Shown piece by piece: positions 28,074 through 37,041 of a DNA stretch of 64,000 nucleotides. The notes beneath the pieces were generated by a model, which worked only from the letters and a program-made list of their open reading frames with translations, did not search any database and had not been told where the DNA came from. The position numbers and the translations under genes are program-made. The stretch comes from Bdellovibrionales bacterium Ga0074137 (GTDB lineage: Bacteria; Bdellovibrionota; Bdellovibrionia; Bdellovibrionales; JAMPXM01), in NCBI GenBank assembly GCA_001464715.1, contig LNDT01000036.1, forward strand, positions 33,835 through 97,834. The letters are read 5' to 3'. The first letter of the stretch is position 1, and each line of letters starts with the position of its first letter.

Positions 28074-28997
28074 GTGAGACTTTTTTTCGACCTCACAAAA
28101 TCAGGCATTGTCGTTTTCGTTCTCGTAACGGGAGCGGCCGGCTATGCCATGAGCCATCCGTTCGAAACGGCCTGGGAGCTCGGACATATTCTGGCGACAC
28201 TCTCGGCATTATACTTTTTGTCGGCTGGAAGTTTTGCGATCAATCAGGCGCAGGAGTCGCATATCGACGCCATGATGCCCAGAACCGCGGGCCGCCCAGT
28301 TCCGTCGGGACGAATTTCCCGCGCCCAGGCCTATATTCTGGGATTTGGTTTTGTAATCATCGGTGCGCTGGCGGCCTTACTGGTCAATACGACGGTCTTC
28401 GCGATTGGTATCGGCACAGTCTTTCTTTACAACGTGCCTTACACAATGTGGTGGAAGCGCAAATGGGCCTTCGGCGCTGTGCCCGGCGCGATTCCTGGCG
28501 GTGCTTCTGTACTTTTAGGTTATGCAGCTAACCAACCGATGATCTTGATGCCGGAACCGATTTACCTTTTTCTGCTCATGTTCTTATGGCAGATGCCACA
28601 CTTTTGGTCCCTCGCGATTCGCTTTCGAGAGGACTACGCGGCCGGCGGAATTCCGGTGCTTCCGGTGAGAGTCGGAACCGAACGAACTCTTTTTCATATA
28701 GCGCTTTACACTTTTGCGTACGTGGCGACAGCGGCTGCGGCGCCGTACTTCACCTCGGCTCGCTGGGCTTACGCGATTTTAGTACTGCCACTTTCTTTCA
28801 TAGTAGTTTGGCAATTCTTGAAATTTTTTAGGTCGGTCATTGACCGTCACGAGAAGTCTCGCTGGCTTCCGTTCTTTCTTTGGACGAATCTATCAATTCT
28901 CATATTTCTTGCGGCGCCCGTAATTGATCGTTGGGTCGGTCACGCAATTCTTATGTCAGATATTGCCGCGGAATTCGCGAGACTCGGTGATAACTAG
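28074..28997 (+). CDS. ctaB: Protohaem IX farnesyltransferase (haem O synthase)
   Basis: 307 residues, GTG start. UbiA-type prenyltransferase with about nine TM helices. First Asp-rich region reads NQAQESHIDAMMPRTAGRPVPSG, where the usual first Asp is Glu; second conserved region is YNVPYTMWWKRKWAFGAVPGAIPGG, then LMFLWQMPHFWSLAIRFREDYAAGGIPVLPV. It adds a farnesyl group to haem B for haem A synthesis. It follows coxD by 70 bases in the oxidase operon. Confidence 0.92.
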   Translation: MRLFFDLTKSGIVVFVLVTGAAGYAMSHPFETAWELGHILATLSALYFLSAGSFAINQAQESHIDAMMPRTAGRPVPSGRISRAQAYILGFGFVIIGALAALLVNTTVFAIGIGTVFLYNVPYTMWWKRKWAFGAVPGAIPGGASVLLGYAANQPMILMPEPIYLFLLMFLWQMPHFWSLAIRFREDYAAGGIPVLPVRVGTERTLFHIALYTFAYVATAAAAPYFTSARWAYAILVLPLSFIVVWQFLKFFRSVIDRHEKSRWLPFFLWTNLSILIFLAAPVIDRWVGHAILMSDIAAEFARLGDN

Positions 28998-29016
28998 CAA
29001 CAACGAAGAGGGGCTT

Positions 29017-29988
29017 ATGAGTTTGCTTCGATTTCGTAACTTCTTAATCGTACTTTCGTTCCTGATTATCGGGCTGATGGCTCTTGGTGCTGGTGTTCGC
29101 ACGATGAACGCAGGACTTTCTTGTCCCGACTGGCCATTGTGCTTCGGAAAAGTGATTCCTGACTTTCATGTTGGTGTTTGGTTTGAGTTTGTACACCGTG
29201 CTTATGCTGGTGTGGTGGCGATACTTTATGCGGTGGCGCTTTTTATCGCGTTTCGTTCAAAAGACGTTCCTTCCAGCACGAAGACGGCCGCCAAGTGGGG
29301 CGTTCTTTTTTTGACAGCGCAGATCGTGATGGGTGGCCTCACTGTGCTTCTTCTTGTGAAAGCGGTGGTCGTAACCACGCATCTTTTGCTTGCGACACTT
29401 TTCCTGTCTTGCGTTGCGTGGATGCTTTTTGGTGTTCAGCGCGCGGTCAACGAAAGTGAGATGAAGAGGTCTGTTGCCAAAATCGAACCACAACCACGAT
29501 GGAAAGAAACCCTAGCGCCGTTCGTCTGGATTCTTCCGGTGCTGGTGTTTTTGCAGATTGCCATCGGCGGGTTAGTGGCATCGACGTACTCGGGTTCGGT
29601 TTGTGTCGACTGGCCACTTTGCAACGGGAAGTGGGTTCCCACGTGGAAAGGGGCCATTGGACTTCAAATCGTCCATCGATTTTCCGCTTACGCTCTGGTC
29701 GTTCTATTTTTAGGGATCGCCGCTTTCGCATTTCGAAAGCGTCATGTGATCTCGGGGCAGTTTTCACAACTCTGCTATTGGACAGGTGGCATCGTTATTT
29801 TGCAAACGGTGGTTGGAATTTTGAATCTCGTTTATTTTATTCCGCCCCATCTGACGGTCATTCACCAGACGCTCGCGATGGCACTTCTGTTGGTCACTTT
29901 AAAGATGACCTTTGACGTCAGGTCTTTGGAAAGTCCGTCTGCTGCGCCGGAGACGCTTTCGCGAACGCCGGAATTTTCTCGCAGTTAG
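29017..29988 (+). CDS. ctaA: Haem A synthase
   Basis: 323 residues from ATG 29017 with GAGGGG upstream. Eight TM helices in two similar halves, each with a CPDWPLC or CVDWPLC cysteine pair (AGLSCPDWPLCFGK; GSVCVDWPLCNGKW) and the haem-binding His residues (FEFVHRAYAG, VVTTHLLLATLF, LQIVHRFSAY, HLTVIHQTLAM). It oxidises haem O to haem A. The 3' end overlaps the convergent maiA by 71 bases. Confidence 0.93.
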   Translation: MSLLRFRNFLIVLSFLIIGLMALGAGVRTMNAGLSCPDWPLCFGKVIPDFHVGVWFEFVHRAYAGVVAILYAVALFIAFRSKDVPSSTKTAAKWGVLFLTAQIVMGGLTVLLLVKAVVVTTHLLLATLFLSCVAWMLFGVQRAVNESEMKRSVAKIEPQPRWKETLAPFVWILPVLVFLQIAIGGLVASTYSGSVCVDWPLCNGKWVPTWKGAIGLQIVHRFSAYALVVLFLGIAAFAFRKRHVISGQFSQLCYWTGGIVILQTVVGILNLVYFIPPHLTVIHQTLAMALLLVTLKMTFDVRSLESPSAAPETLSRTPEFSRS

Positions 29989-30598
29989 ATCGAATTTTTT
30001 CGAGAGTCGGATAAGGTGCGGTTGAAACTTGGAAACGATCTGCGTTTGCGAGTTGAGGGATCAAAAAACAATCCGCGGCCGTGACGGCGTCGCCAAAAGA
30101 AAACTTTCCTGAATGCGACTTCACAGCGGCCTCGAACGCTTCAAAACCGTATCGGATCCAGTGCCTGGTCCATTCCGTTTTCTGATCTTCCGAGATTTTA
30201 AAATCGTCGACCAGTTTCTTTAAAACGCGAAGATTGTGGAGCGGCTGAGATCCGCTGTTGATGATCTCGCAAGCTTGAAGAACAAGGGCTCGTTGATGAG
30301 CGCTTTCAGGAAATAGATGCGGTACTGGCGCAACTCTGTCCAGATAATCGATGATCGCCACGGACTGACCTAAAACGATGGGCGCACTTGACGCAGCGAC
30401 ATTGTGGATCAGTGTCGGCACCTCGCGGCTCGGATTGAGTTTCGTATAGTCCGCGCCATGCTGTTCGCCGCCATTATTAAGCAGATGTATGGTTCGATAT
30501 TCGTAGTCGATGGATTTTAGCTCGAGTGCGATTCGGACTCGGTAGGAGGCGGAACTTCGAAAGTAGCTGTAGAGGACGAATTCTTTTGCTGTCGACAT
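29918..30598 (-). CDS. maiA: Maleylacetoacetate isomerase / zeta-class glutathione S-transferase
   Basis: 226 residues from ATG 30598. Zeta-class features: YSYFRSSASYRVRIALELK (the SSxxYRVRIAL active-site motif), REVPTLIHN with the cis-Pro, GQSVAIIDYLD, and GDAVTAADCFLIPQLANADRF. The enzyme converts maleylacetoacetate to fumarylacetoacetate in tyrosine breakdown, using glutathione. It is divergent from a fumarylacetoacetase-like gene, 22 bases apart, which would take the next step. Confidence 0.9.
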   Translation of the reverse strand: MSTAKEFVLYSYFRSSASYRVRIALELKSIDYEYRTIHLLNNGGEQHGADYTKLNPSREVPTLIHNVAASSAPIVLGQSVAIIDYLDRVAPVPHLFPESAHQRALVLQACEIINSGSQPLHNLRVLKKLVDDFKISEDQKTEWTRHWIRYGFEAFEAAVKSHSGKFSFGDAVTAADCFLIPQLANADRFQVSTAPYPTLEKIRSNCEKIPAFAKASPAQQTDFPKT

Positions 30599-30620
30599 AG
30601 TGCCAGTATATGAAACAGTC

Positions 30621-31613
30621 ATGAAACTTGGAAGCTTGAGAAGCAAAGATTCGCGCGATGGCAGTTTGTGCGTTGTAAAACGCGATCTTTCAAAAGCCGT
30701 TAAAGTTCGTGATATTGCGCCAGAGTTGCCGCTCACGTTGCGCGAAGCGGTGGAAATGTGGACCACGGCGAAACCACGGCTTGAGGCGATCGCTCAAAGT
30801 CTCGAAAGCGACTCTCTTTCAGCGGCCTTTGTTGTCGATCAAAAGCAGTTTCATTCGCCTTTACCTCGCGCTTTTCAGTGGGCCGATGGCTCGGCCTTCC
30901 TTCATCACGTAAAGCTCGTTCGACAAGCGCGCGATGCTGAGATGCCGGAGTCTTTCTATACGGATCCTTTGTTTTATCAGGGCGGCGGCGATGACTTTTT
31001 GGCGCCGACCGACCCAGTTCCTCAAGTCGACTTTGCTCACGGGACCGACTTCGAAGGTGAAGTCGCTGTGATAACGACAGATGTTCCGTTGGGTGCAGAT
31101 GCTTCCAGCGCGCTCAAACATGTTGCCCTCATCATGATCGTTAACGATGTCTCACTTCGTGGTCTTATTCCCAATGAACTGAGCAAAGGTTTTGGATTTT
31201 ATCAGTCCAAACCGCACTCCTCGTTTGCTCCGTTCGCGGTGACACCGGACGAACTTGGAGATGATTGGTCGGGAGGACGAGTGAAGTTGCCTTTGCTGGT
31301 TGAGTTCAATGGCGAGTTTTTCGGAAAAGCGAACGCCGGTGAAATGCACTTTCACTTTGGTCAACTGATCGCACACGCGGCCCGAACGCGGACCGTTCGT
31401 GCGGGCTCGATCATTGGAAGCGGAACTGTCTCTAACGAAGATCCGAAGCTGGGCAGTTCATGCCTTGTCGAAAAGCGAATGCTTGAAAAAATAAATCTCG
31501 GCGAATTCAAAACGCCGTTTATGAAAATCGGCGACCGAGTTCGCATTGAAATGAAAGATCGAGCCGGCCGATCGATTTTCGGCGCTATTGATCAGACCGT
31601 CCAAAAAGCCTAG
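30621..31613 (+). CDS. Fumarylacetoacetate hydrolase family protein
   Basis: 331 residues from the ATG at 30621 (an in-frame GTG at 30600 would overlap the maiA start). The FAH domain covers residues ~120-325, with metal ligands in TDFEGEVAVI and IMIVNDVSLRGL and the region KPHSSFAPFAVTPDELG, then GSIIGSGTVSNED. The product probably cleaves fumarylacetoacetate to fumarate and acetoacetate. Pairing with maiA supports the tyrosine/homogentisate pathway, although hmgA is not in the window. Confidence 0.88.
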   Translation: MKLGSLRSKDSRDGSLCVVKRDLSKAVKVRDIAPELPLTLREAVEMWTTAKPRLEAIAQSLESDSLSAAFVVDQKQFHSPLPRAFQWADGSAFLHHVKLVRQARDAEMPESFYTDPLFYQGGGDDFLAPTDPVPQVDFAHGTDFEGEVAVITTDVPLGADASSALKHVALIMIVNDVSLRGLIPNELSKGFGFYQSKPHSSFAPFAVTPDELGDDWSGGRVKLPLLVEFNGEFFGKANAGEMHFHFGQLIAHAARTRTVRAGSIIGSGTVSNEDPKLGSSCLVEKRMLEKINLGEFKTPFMKIGDRVRIEMKDRAGRSIFGAIDQTVQKA

Positions 31614-31651
31614 TCGACACTCATATATCGAACGGCCTCACTGAGAGTGGT

Positions 31652-31787
31652 GGTCGCGACGCTTTCCCAAGTTTCGCGACACGCGCATCCTACGCTCGCC
31701 GCATCGGCTCGGGCATCCTGCCCTCGGATCGCGTGCCCGCGACCTCCCCGCTGCGGAGGTCGCGGAACTTGGGAAAGCGTCGCGACC
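31652..31787. repeat. 29-bp inverted repeat with 78-bp spacer
   Basis: Arm 31652-31680 begins GGTCGCGACGCTTTCCCAAG; arm 31759-31787 is its reverse complement with one mismatch (22 outer bases perfect). The spacer holds a further 9-bp hairpin. It could fold as a large stem-loop RNA or be a REP-like or non-autonomous element. Confidence 0.8.
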
Positions 31788-31889
31788 TCCGTCGCTGGCT
31801 TGTTGGCCGTTCTACACATTCGTGTCTCCCATCTGGGGCACAGGTGCCGATTTCCGCCTGCGGGCTGTCTTCTTTTTGGGGATAGTGGG

Positions 31890-31905
31890 TGTCTCGGAAT
31901 GAGAC
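31890..31905. promoter_or_regulatory. TGTCTC-N5-GAGAC dyad
   Basis: GTCTC and GAGAC are perfect complements with five bases between. It is 118 bases upstream of the metalloprotease ATG. Similar elements occur at 38581 and 47226, see findings. Confidence 0.35.
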
Positions 31906-32023
31906 GGTTGGGTGACTGTATTAAGATCATTGAAAAATTGGTGGTTGGACTTGGGTCGAGTCTCAATTCGGTGCGGCACTATGCCGATAGTGAAGAGTCA
32001 TTTCACGTGTGTGGGGATTTTGG

Positions 32024-34843
32024 ATGACCTTGTTTTTTAAACGAATTTTGGATTTGGGTTCGCGCCCGGACCCGGCAGTCGCCGCGATGATTTTCTCATC
32101 GCTTGTTTCGTCGCTGATTATTTCAGGAGCCGCCGCCGCAAGTTCGAGCGTTGAAGCTAATTTTCAACGTGATCTTGAATCTCTTTTCGGTGCGTCCGTG
32201 TCGTCCAAACATGGGGATGTTTCAATTCGGCAGCGAAAAGACGAATTGGGCCGAATTCGAAAGCAAATTCTATCGGGTGCTGACTTCGCTGAAATTCAGC
32301 TCGATGAAGATGGCGATGGTTCGGTCGACTACTGGGAAGTTACACGTGGTCCCAAAGTCGTCGCAGCATCACAACCTTACCGGGGGAAATTTCTGCGACT
32401 CACGGTCAGCGATCGGTTCAGCCAAGGTATCCAAGAGTCGACTTATCTTCTCGATTTGAGCGGCCGAAGCTATAACCTGCTCAAAACAAAGTTCACCGGA
32501 AAAGCCGTTCGTTACCGCGCAGAAGTTGAAGAGACGTTCGAAGCTTCTGATGTGAAGACACCTGCAGTGGTGCCAAGTGAAGCTGTACCTCCTGTGAACG
32601 ACATCGAAGCTCGCGCCACACGCTTTGAGCTCGATGAAGCGGCGATGATAGAGCATCAAACTCAAGTGATGGGTGTGGATTACAACTGCGAAGCTAAGGA
32701 CAGCGTCGGGGGTCGACTTTCAGCGCTACAGCGTGAGTGGTGGAAGATTCTAAAAGTGGATTTGGATCAGAAATCAGATCGCCTCGGGATTTTGCTTACT
32801 GATTCAAAAGTTTTCGATAGCTCTTGTAAGGTCCCTGCCCGAAAAAAAGAGTTCGAGAAGATGGTTGAAGGGCTTTCCAAAGTCATGCTTTCGAGTTCGA
32901 AAGGTGAGCCTTCGCCCACCGATCAAACGCGGGGGCGCTATTTGCGATGTCTTGAGCAGTCTGGACTCGGAGTCACGGCGGCGCAAATGGAACAAAGTTT
33001 CTTACGGAGCTTGAATGACCCCTACCGCACTAAACCTGCCATCGCATGTTCGTTCCGGCCTGGTAACTCGGGAGCGTCAGTTCCTGCGGAAATGAACCCC
33101 TACTACAATCAGGTCACAGTCTTTATGACCGCTGCGGATGAGGGTAAGAAGAAAAATGCTGATGGCAGTCCCTTCAGTTACGCCAACGTTTTGTTCCACG
33201 AGTTTATACACGTTGCTGGAATGCTCGATGAGAATATGACTCATGCGGCGCAAGGGTGTTGTGGTGATGATACGGAGGGACGTCCTGCCGCATGTAGAAA
33301 GCTCGACCGACTTGTCGAGCGAGAAAAACGTCTCGTGAGTCTAGAGACGCACCTGGCCCGAACGTCCGGAGATCTTGAGCCACTGGCCGGCACATTTGAA
33401 AACGTTCTGGGTGATTCGAATATCGCCAACAATCTTTATCGTTCCTTCTTGGCGGATCTCGACAATCACCAGCGTGGATCACCGCCTGCGCGTTTTGAAA
33501 ATGGTCTTATAAATGACGCCGAATTTTCAAAGTGTGTGGCTAGAGATGGCGAAGTCGCTTGTCGAATCGAGTGGACTGAAACGATCAGGGAATTTAGCGA
33601 CGAGTTTTTTAAGAAATCTTGCAAAAATGATGTTCCAAAATCGAAGAAAAGGGCCTGCACGGCGATGGCCTCCCCGGCTTTCACAGATAAGTTGGCGCGT
33701 AACATTGCAGATTCGATGATCAGCACAGCCCGTGGATCCGGGTTGTGCGGCGATACCAAAGCTTGGAACATGCAGCACGAGACCCTTCGAAACGCAGGCT
33801 GGGTCGGGGCGTTCGTAACTGAACTTATTTTCGGTCGTGAGGCCAATGCCAACAACGACGACCCTTGCGCTGTTGAAGTAACTCTGCCATCCGTTCCCGT
33901 TCCCGCCCCTCCGCGTATTGTCGGTCCGAACGAATTGCGGCCGGCGCTACCTGACGAAGTTCCGCCCGTATCACTCCCGGGACGAATTGAAACCGGAGGC
34001 GTTGGAACAAAGCGAGTCACTCCTGGCGAGAGCGACATCGGCTACGTTGGCGGAACCGATGGTCGTGTCGATCAATCGGGATCAAGCGATGGCCGTCGCC
34101 CCGGACGTAGGGGTTCACCGCTGCCAGTGTCGAGAGTCGATTCGAAAAACAGTAAAAGCTTTGTTGAAAACCGATATCGTCGGGCGACGGATTTCGCGGG
34201 CTCTGCATCGCGCGGCTTATCCGCAGCTCGCGAAGCGCTGCTGCCAACGGCCTCCGCTGCCACGGCCGAAAAGGGTTCGCGCAAGTCTCGACTTGGGCCG
34301 GGCGATACTTTCATCGCGTTTCGTCCAGACAAAATAAAAGAAGTGAAGATCACTCCTCTTGATAATCCATTCGCAGTCCGACGCGGGTTAGCTTCTGTTG
34401 GCGGTATGGCAACGGCATCTTCGAAAGGCTCATCAAAAGACTCTCCGGTAGCATCTAATGCGTCGAATACATCAGATGGCGGCTCTTCGAGCAGTGGCTC
34501 GGCGCCCTCAGGCGTTGATCGGTCGGCTGCGCCCACAAGAAAGGCGAAAGGCGTCGTCACAAACGCTGCGCCGCTGGCGCCAAAAGCGATGGCACCGTTG
34601 GCCGCAGTCGGTGGACTGTCACCGCGGGAAAAGGCAAGCCCAGCAGATCCTCTCGCGGGGTTGTTCACGCTGAGATATCGTGAAATCCAAGATCGTCTAA
34701 AACGTTTTGATGTTCTCGACGCCTTGGCCAATCGGAGAATTCAAATTTTAGATGCGCAAGGAAAGTCGATTGGATCTAAGCGTCCTGTCGAGACATTCGT
34801 CTTCGTGGGAATTGAAGAGCCACTTAGAAAATCGTCGGAGTAA
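32024..34843 (+). CDS. Large exported metzincin-like protein
   Basis: 939 residues from ATG 32024 (a GTG at 32009 adds five). Signal region about residues 17-40 (AAMIFSSLVSSLIISGAAAAS). A DEDGDGSVDYWE calcium-loop-like motif lies near residues 94-105. The key feature is HEFIHVAGMLD starting at His392: it fits HExxHxxGxxD, the zinc site of snapalysin-type metzincins. A GCC-containing cysteine-rich stretch follows. Residues ~600-880 are low complexity (Ser/Pro/Gly/Arg, tandem SSSGSAP-like), then a ~60-residue helical end (RYREIQDRLKRFDVLDALANRR). It is likely a secreted or periplasmic zinc protease; the substrate is unknown. The cyclase gene starts 7 bases after the stop. Confidence 0.75.
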   Translation: MTLFFKRILDLGSRPDPAVAAMIFSSLVSSLIISGAAAASSSVEANFQRDLESLFGASVSSKHGDVSIRQRKDELGRIRKQILSGADFAEIQLDEDGDGSVDYWEVTRGPKVVAASQPYRGKFLRLTVSDRFSQGIQESTYLLDLSGRSYNLLKTKFTGKAVRYRAEVEETFEASDVKTPAVVPSEAVPPVNDIEARATRFELDEAAMIEHQTQVMGVDYNCEAKDSVGGRLSALQREWWKILKVDLDQKSDRLGILLTDSKVFDSSCKVPARKKEFEKMVEGLSKVMLSSSKGEPSPTDQTRGRYLRCLEQSGLGVTAAQMEQSFLRSLNDPYRTKPAIACSFRPGNSGASVPAEMNPYYNQVTVFMTAADEGKKKNADGSPFSYANVLFHEFIHVAGMLDENMTHAAQGCCGDDTEGRPAACRKLDRLVEREKRLVSLETHLARTSGDLEPLAGTFENVLGDSNIANNLYRSFLADLDNHQRGSPPARFENGLINDAEFSKCVARDGEVACRIEWTETIREFSDEFFKKSCKNDVPKSKKRACTAMASPAFTDKLARNIADSMISTARGSGLCGDTKAWNMQHETLRNAGWVGAFVTELIFGREANANNDDPCAVEVTLPSVPVPAPPRIVGPNELRPALPDEVPPVSLPGRIETGGVGTKRVTPGESDIGYVGGTDGRVDQSGSSDGRRPGRRGSPLPVSRVDSKNSKSFVENRYRRATDFAGSASRGLSAAREALLPTASAATAEKGSRKSRLGPGDTFIAFRPDKIKEVKITPLDNPFAVRRGLASVGGMATASSKGSSKDSPVASNASNTSDGGSSSSGSAPSGVDRSAAPTRKAKGVVTNAAPLAPKAMAPLAAVGGLSPREKASPADPLAGLFTLRYREIQDRLKRFDVLDALANRRIQILDAQGKSIGSKRPVETFVFVGIEEPLRKSSE

Positions 34844-34850
34844 AAAGCCG

Positions 34851-37025
34851 ATGAAAAAAAAGCCGATTCTCGTCATCTTTATATTTGTACTCTTCGCTGT
34901 GAGCTGGGTGCAGTTTAACTTTGACGTGCGTTCGGCAAATCTAAAGGGGTTTGAAATTCTCATGGTCAAGCGCGAGCGGGCCGTCCGAGCATTGGAAAGC
35001 ATGGTGCTGACGCTGGTCAAAACGGGTCGCGCCGATATTGTTGAAGGTCATCTTGTCGATGCCATGAGTGTCGGGTGGATTGATTTCTATATGGTGACGA
35101 GCCATGGGGAAGTTGTTCTGTTTAACTCGGTTCGTCCTCTCTCGAGTGACTCCTATGAAACTTTAGTTCAACTTCACCCCCCGGATACGTTTTGGGAGTT
35201 TCAATCTTCCAAAGAGCCCGAAGGCTCCGTAAGAGGCCCTGCCTCGAGCAGTAAGGCGGCCGAAGAAGAATTTAAATTTTTTGAGTCGGATCTTGGCGAA
35301 GGGCGTCGATTAAAGATCGGTTACAATATGAACCGAGAGGCCTTTCTTGATGAGATGAACGACTACCGATCGACCGAAGATCGGCGCATTTTTGTTTTAA
35401 CTTTGATTGTCGCTTTCGGTGTTTTTCTCTTCTCGGCCAGGGATCTCTTGAGGGTTGTGAAAACGGTTCGAACGAAGGGTGTTCGCGGTCTGCGAGAGCT
35501 CAAAGTTTTGTCGAAGGAAGCAGCCATGCTTCAGACGGGAATCGCCGGTTTCGGCGAGGTTGTAGATCGGCTGGAGACGGCCAATAAAACACTTTCGAAC
35601 CAAGTCCTTCCGTCGCTTCGAAGCGAACTTTACTCGGGTCGCCAGCCGCCCTACGAGTTCGAGTGCACGATGGTTCGAACCGATATTAACAACTTCACTA
35701 AAATCTTTCACTCCTTTCCCAAAGAGGAGTTCCTTGAGGTCATTAACGAATTTTTCACGGAGGGTTCACACCTCATCAGTCGCTACAGGGGCTACATTCA
35801 CGAATTCGTTGGCGACGAAATTATTTTTTACTTCAAAGACGAAGAGCACGAAAATTCCTTTGCTGCGGCTCTGGCATGTTGCCGGGAGTTAGATCAGGTC
35901 GCGGAACAAATGCACGAAAGAACAACGCACAAGCCAGGCTATGCCTTTCGTGTTAAGTCCAGTGTATCGCACGGCAGAATTCGATTCGGTCCTCTGCTCA
36001 ATGGCTTTTCGTTGGCAGGGTCACCGCTCATTGAAACGACTCGAATCCTCAGTGCCGTTACAGAGAAAAACGAAAACACGATACACTTTGATTCTTCCAA
36101 TCTACCAAGGCTCGATCAAACCGTGGACTACGTTGAATCTTTCCGGACGACACTGAGGGGAATTGATGGGGAACGTACGATCCTGCGCTACAGCGGGCAC
36201 CGGAATCTTAGTGAAATTCTGAATCAGACGTCGCCTGGCGATACTGGTCTCCATTCTGAGATTTACGCCTATCGTTCTGATGAAGATCTCGTGCAGTTAT
36301 TAAAGCAGATTGAACAGAATGCGAACCATGCGCTTTCAGAAGTGGGGCTAGAGCTTTTAAGCCGCATCGAAGTGACCAAATGCGATTTAGTTTTGACCGA
36401 AAAGTTGCTTGGCACTGTTGAGTCGCTCATTGATCAAACGGTGGCGTTAGGAGCGGCGGCCAGCCAAGGCGCTTGCAGAGCCCTCGCACAACTTACGATT
36501 TTGTTGCCGCGTTTGATCCCTCGGCAGCACTTCGCTGATAAAGTGAAGGGTCGCGTCTCTGATCTTATCAAGCGTCTGACCGTGCATCCGGATCACCGCG
36601 TGGTAGCAAATACGATCGAAGCTCTGCAGAGCTTTCGGAATTTAGGTCTCATGGTTTACGGTCTTGATGACCGGCTCGTAAATTCAACGAATTCGCGTGT
36701 GGCGACCAATTCACTCATTTATTTGGGAACAGACGAGATTTCGAAGACAGTTTTAAAGAACCTCTCAAAGCGTCTGGATTCAAAGGACGAAAAGTCGGCC
36801 GCCGCAGCGCTTTTTGCTTGGGGTGAAATTGCTAAGTTTCATTTGAAGCATGACCCGGTTTACTACCGAACGCAGAGTGACTTTCTCGGTTTAAAGAATC
36901 GACTCGAGAAAGTGATCGACAGGCATCCTTCGCTTGCAAGTGCAGCCAGCGAAGCTGCCCTAAAGGCTGGCGACGAAGAGCTTTCAAGGCGACTTTTCGC
37001 CCAAGCTTGTGCGACGTCGGCTTAA
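34851..37025 (+). CDS. Membrane-bound class III adenylate/guanylate cyclase with helical-repeat tail
   Basis: 724 residues from ATG 34851. An N-terminal TM helix, a ~165-residue periplasmic sensor region and a second TM helix (RRIFVLTLIVAFGVFLFSARDLL) precede a short linker and a class III cyclase domain: metal-site Asp278 in RTDINNFTKIF and Asp322 in FVGDEIIFYF, then VSHGRIRFGPL and GSPLIETTRILS. After it, residues ~470-724 are alpha-helical repeats with ARM/HEAT character. The cyclase probably makes cAMP in response to a periplasmic signal. It lies directly after the metalloprotease gene and 16 bases before a gene of unknown role. Confidence 0.82.
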   Translation: MKKKPILVIFIFVLFAVSWVQFNFDVRSANLKGFEILMVKRERAVRALESMVLTLVKTGRADIVEGHLVDAMSVGWIDFYMVTSHGEVVLFNSVRPLSSDSYETLVQLHPPDTFWEFQSSKEPEGSVRGPASSSKAAEEEFKFFESDLGEGRRLKIGYNMNREAFLDEMNDYRSTEDRRIFVLTLIVAFGVFLFSARDLLRVVKTVRTKGVRGLRELKVLSKEAAMLQTGIAGFGEVVDRLETANKTLSNQVLPSLRSELYSGRQPPYEFECTMVRTDINNFTKIFHSFPKEEFLEVINEFFTEGSHLISRYRGYIHEFVGDEIIFYFKDEEHENSFAAALACCRELDQVAEQMHERTTHKPGYAFRVKSSVSHGRIRFGPLLNGFSLAGSPLIETTRILSAVTEKNENTIHFDSSNLPRLDQTVDYVESFRTTLRGIDGERTILRYSGHRNLSEILNQTSPGDTGLHSEIYAYRSDEDLVQLLKQIEQNANHALSEVGLELLSRIEVTKCDLVLTEKLLGTVESLIDQTVALGAAASQGACRALAQLTILLPRLIPRQHFADKVKGRVSDLIKRLTVHPDHRVVANTIEALQSFRNLGLMVYGLDDRLVNSTNSRVATNSLIYLGTDEISKTVLKNLSKRLDSKDEKSAAAALFAWGEIAKFHLKHDPVYYRTQSDFLGLKNRLEKVIDRHPSLASAASEAALKAGDEELSRRLFAQACATSA

Positions 37026-37041
37026 TTTGTCATAATAAACT

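Larger units (their letters stand above)
31614..32023. other. Hairpin-rich spacer, 410 bp
   Basis: No convincing gene; frames open across it have no start signals and mirror each other. It is GC-rich in the first half, holds a long inverted repeat (31652-31787) with an internal hairpin (GCGACCTCC at 31739 with GGAGGTCGC at 31755), and in the second half a TGTCTC-GGAAT-GAGAC dyad at 31890-31905. Confidence 0.7.
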
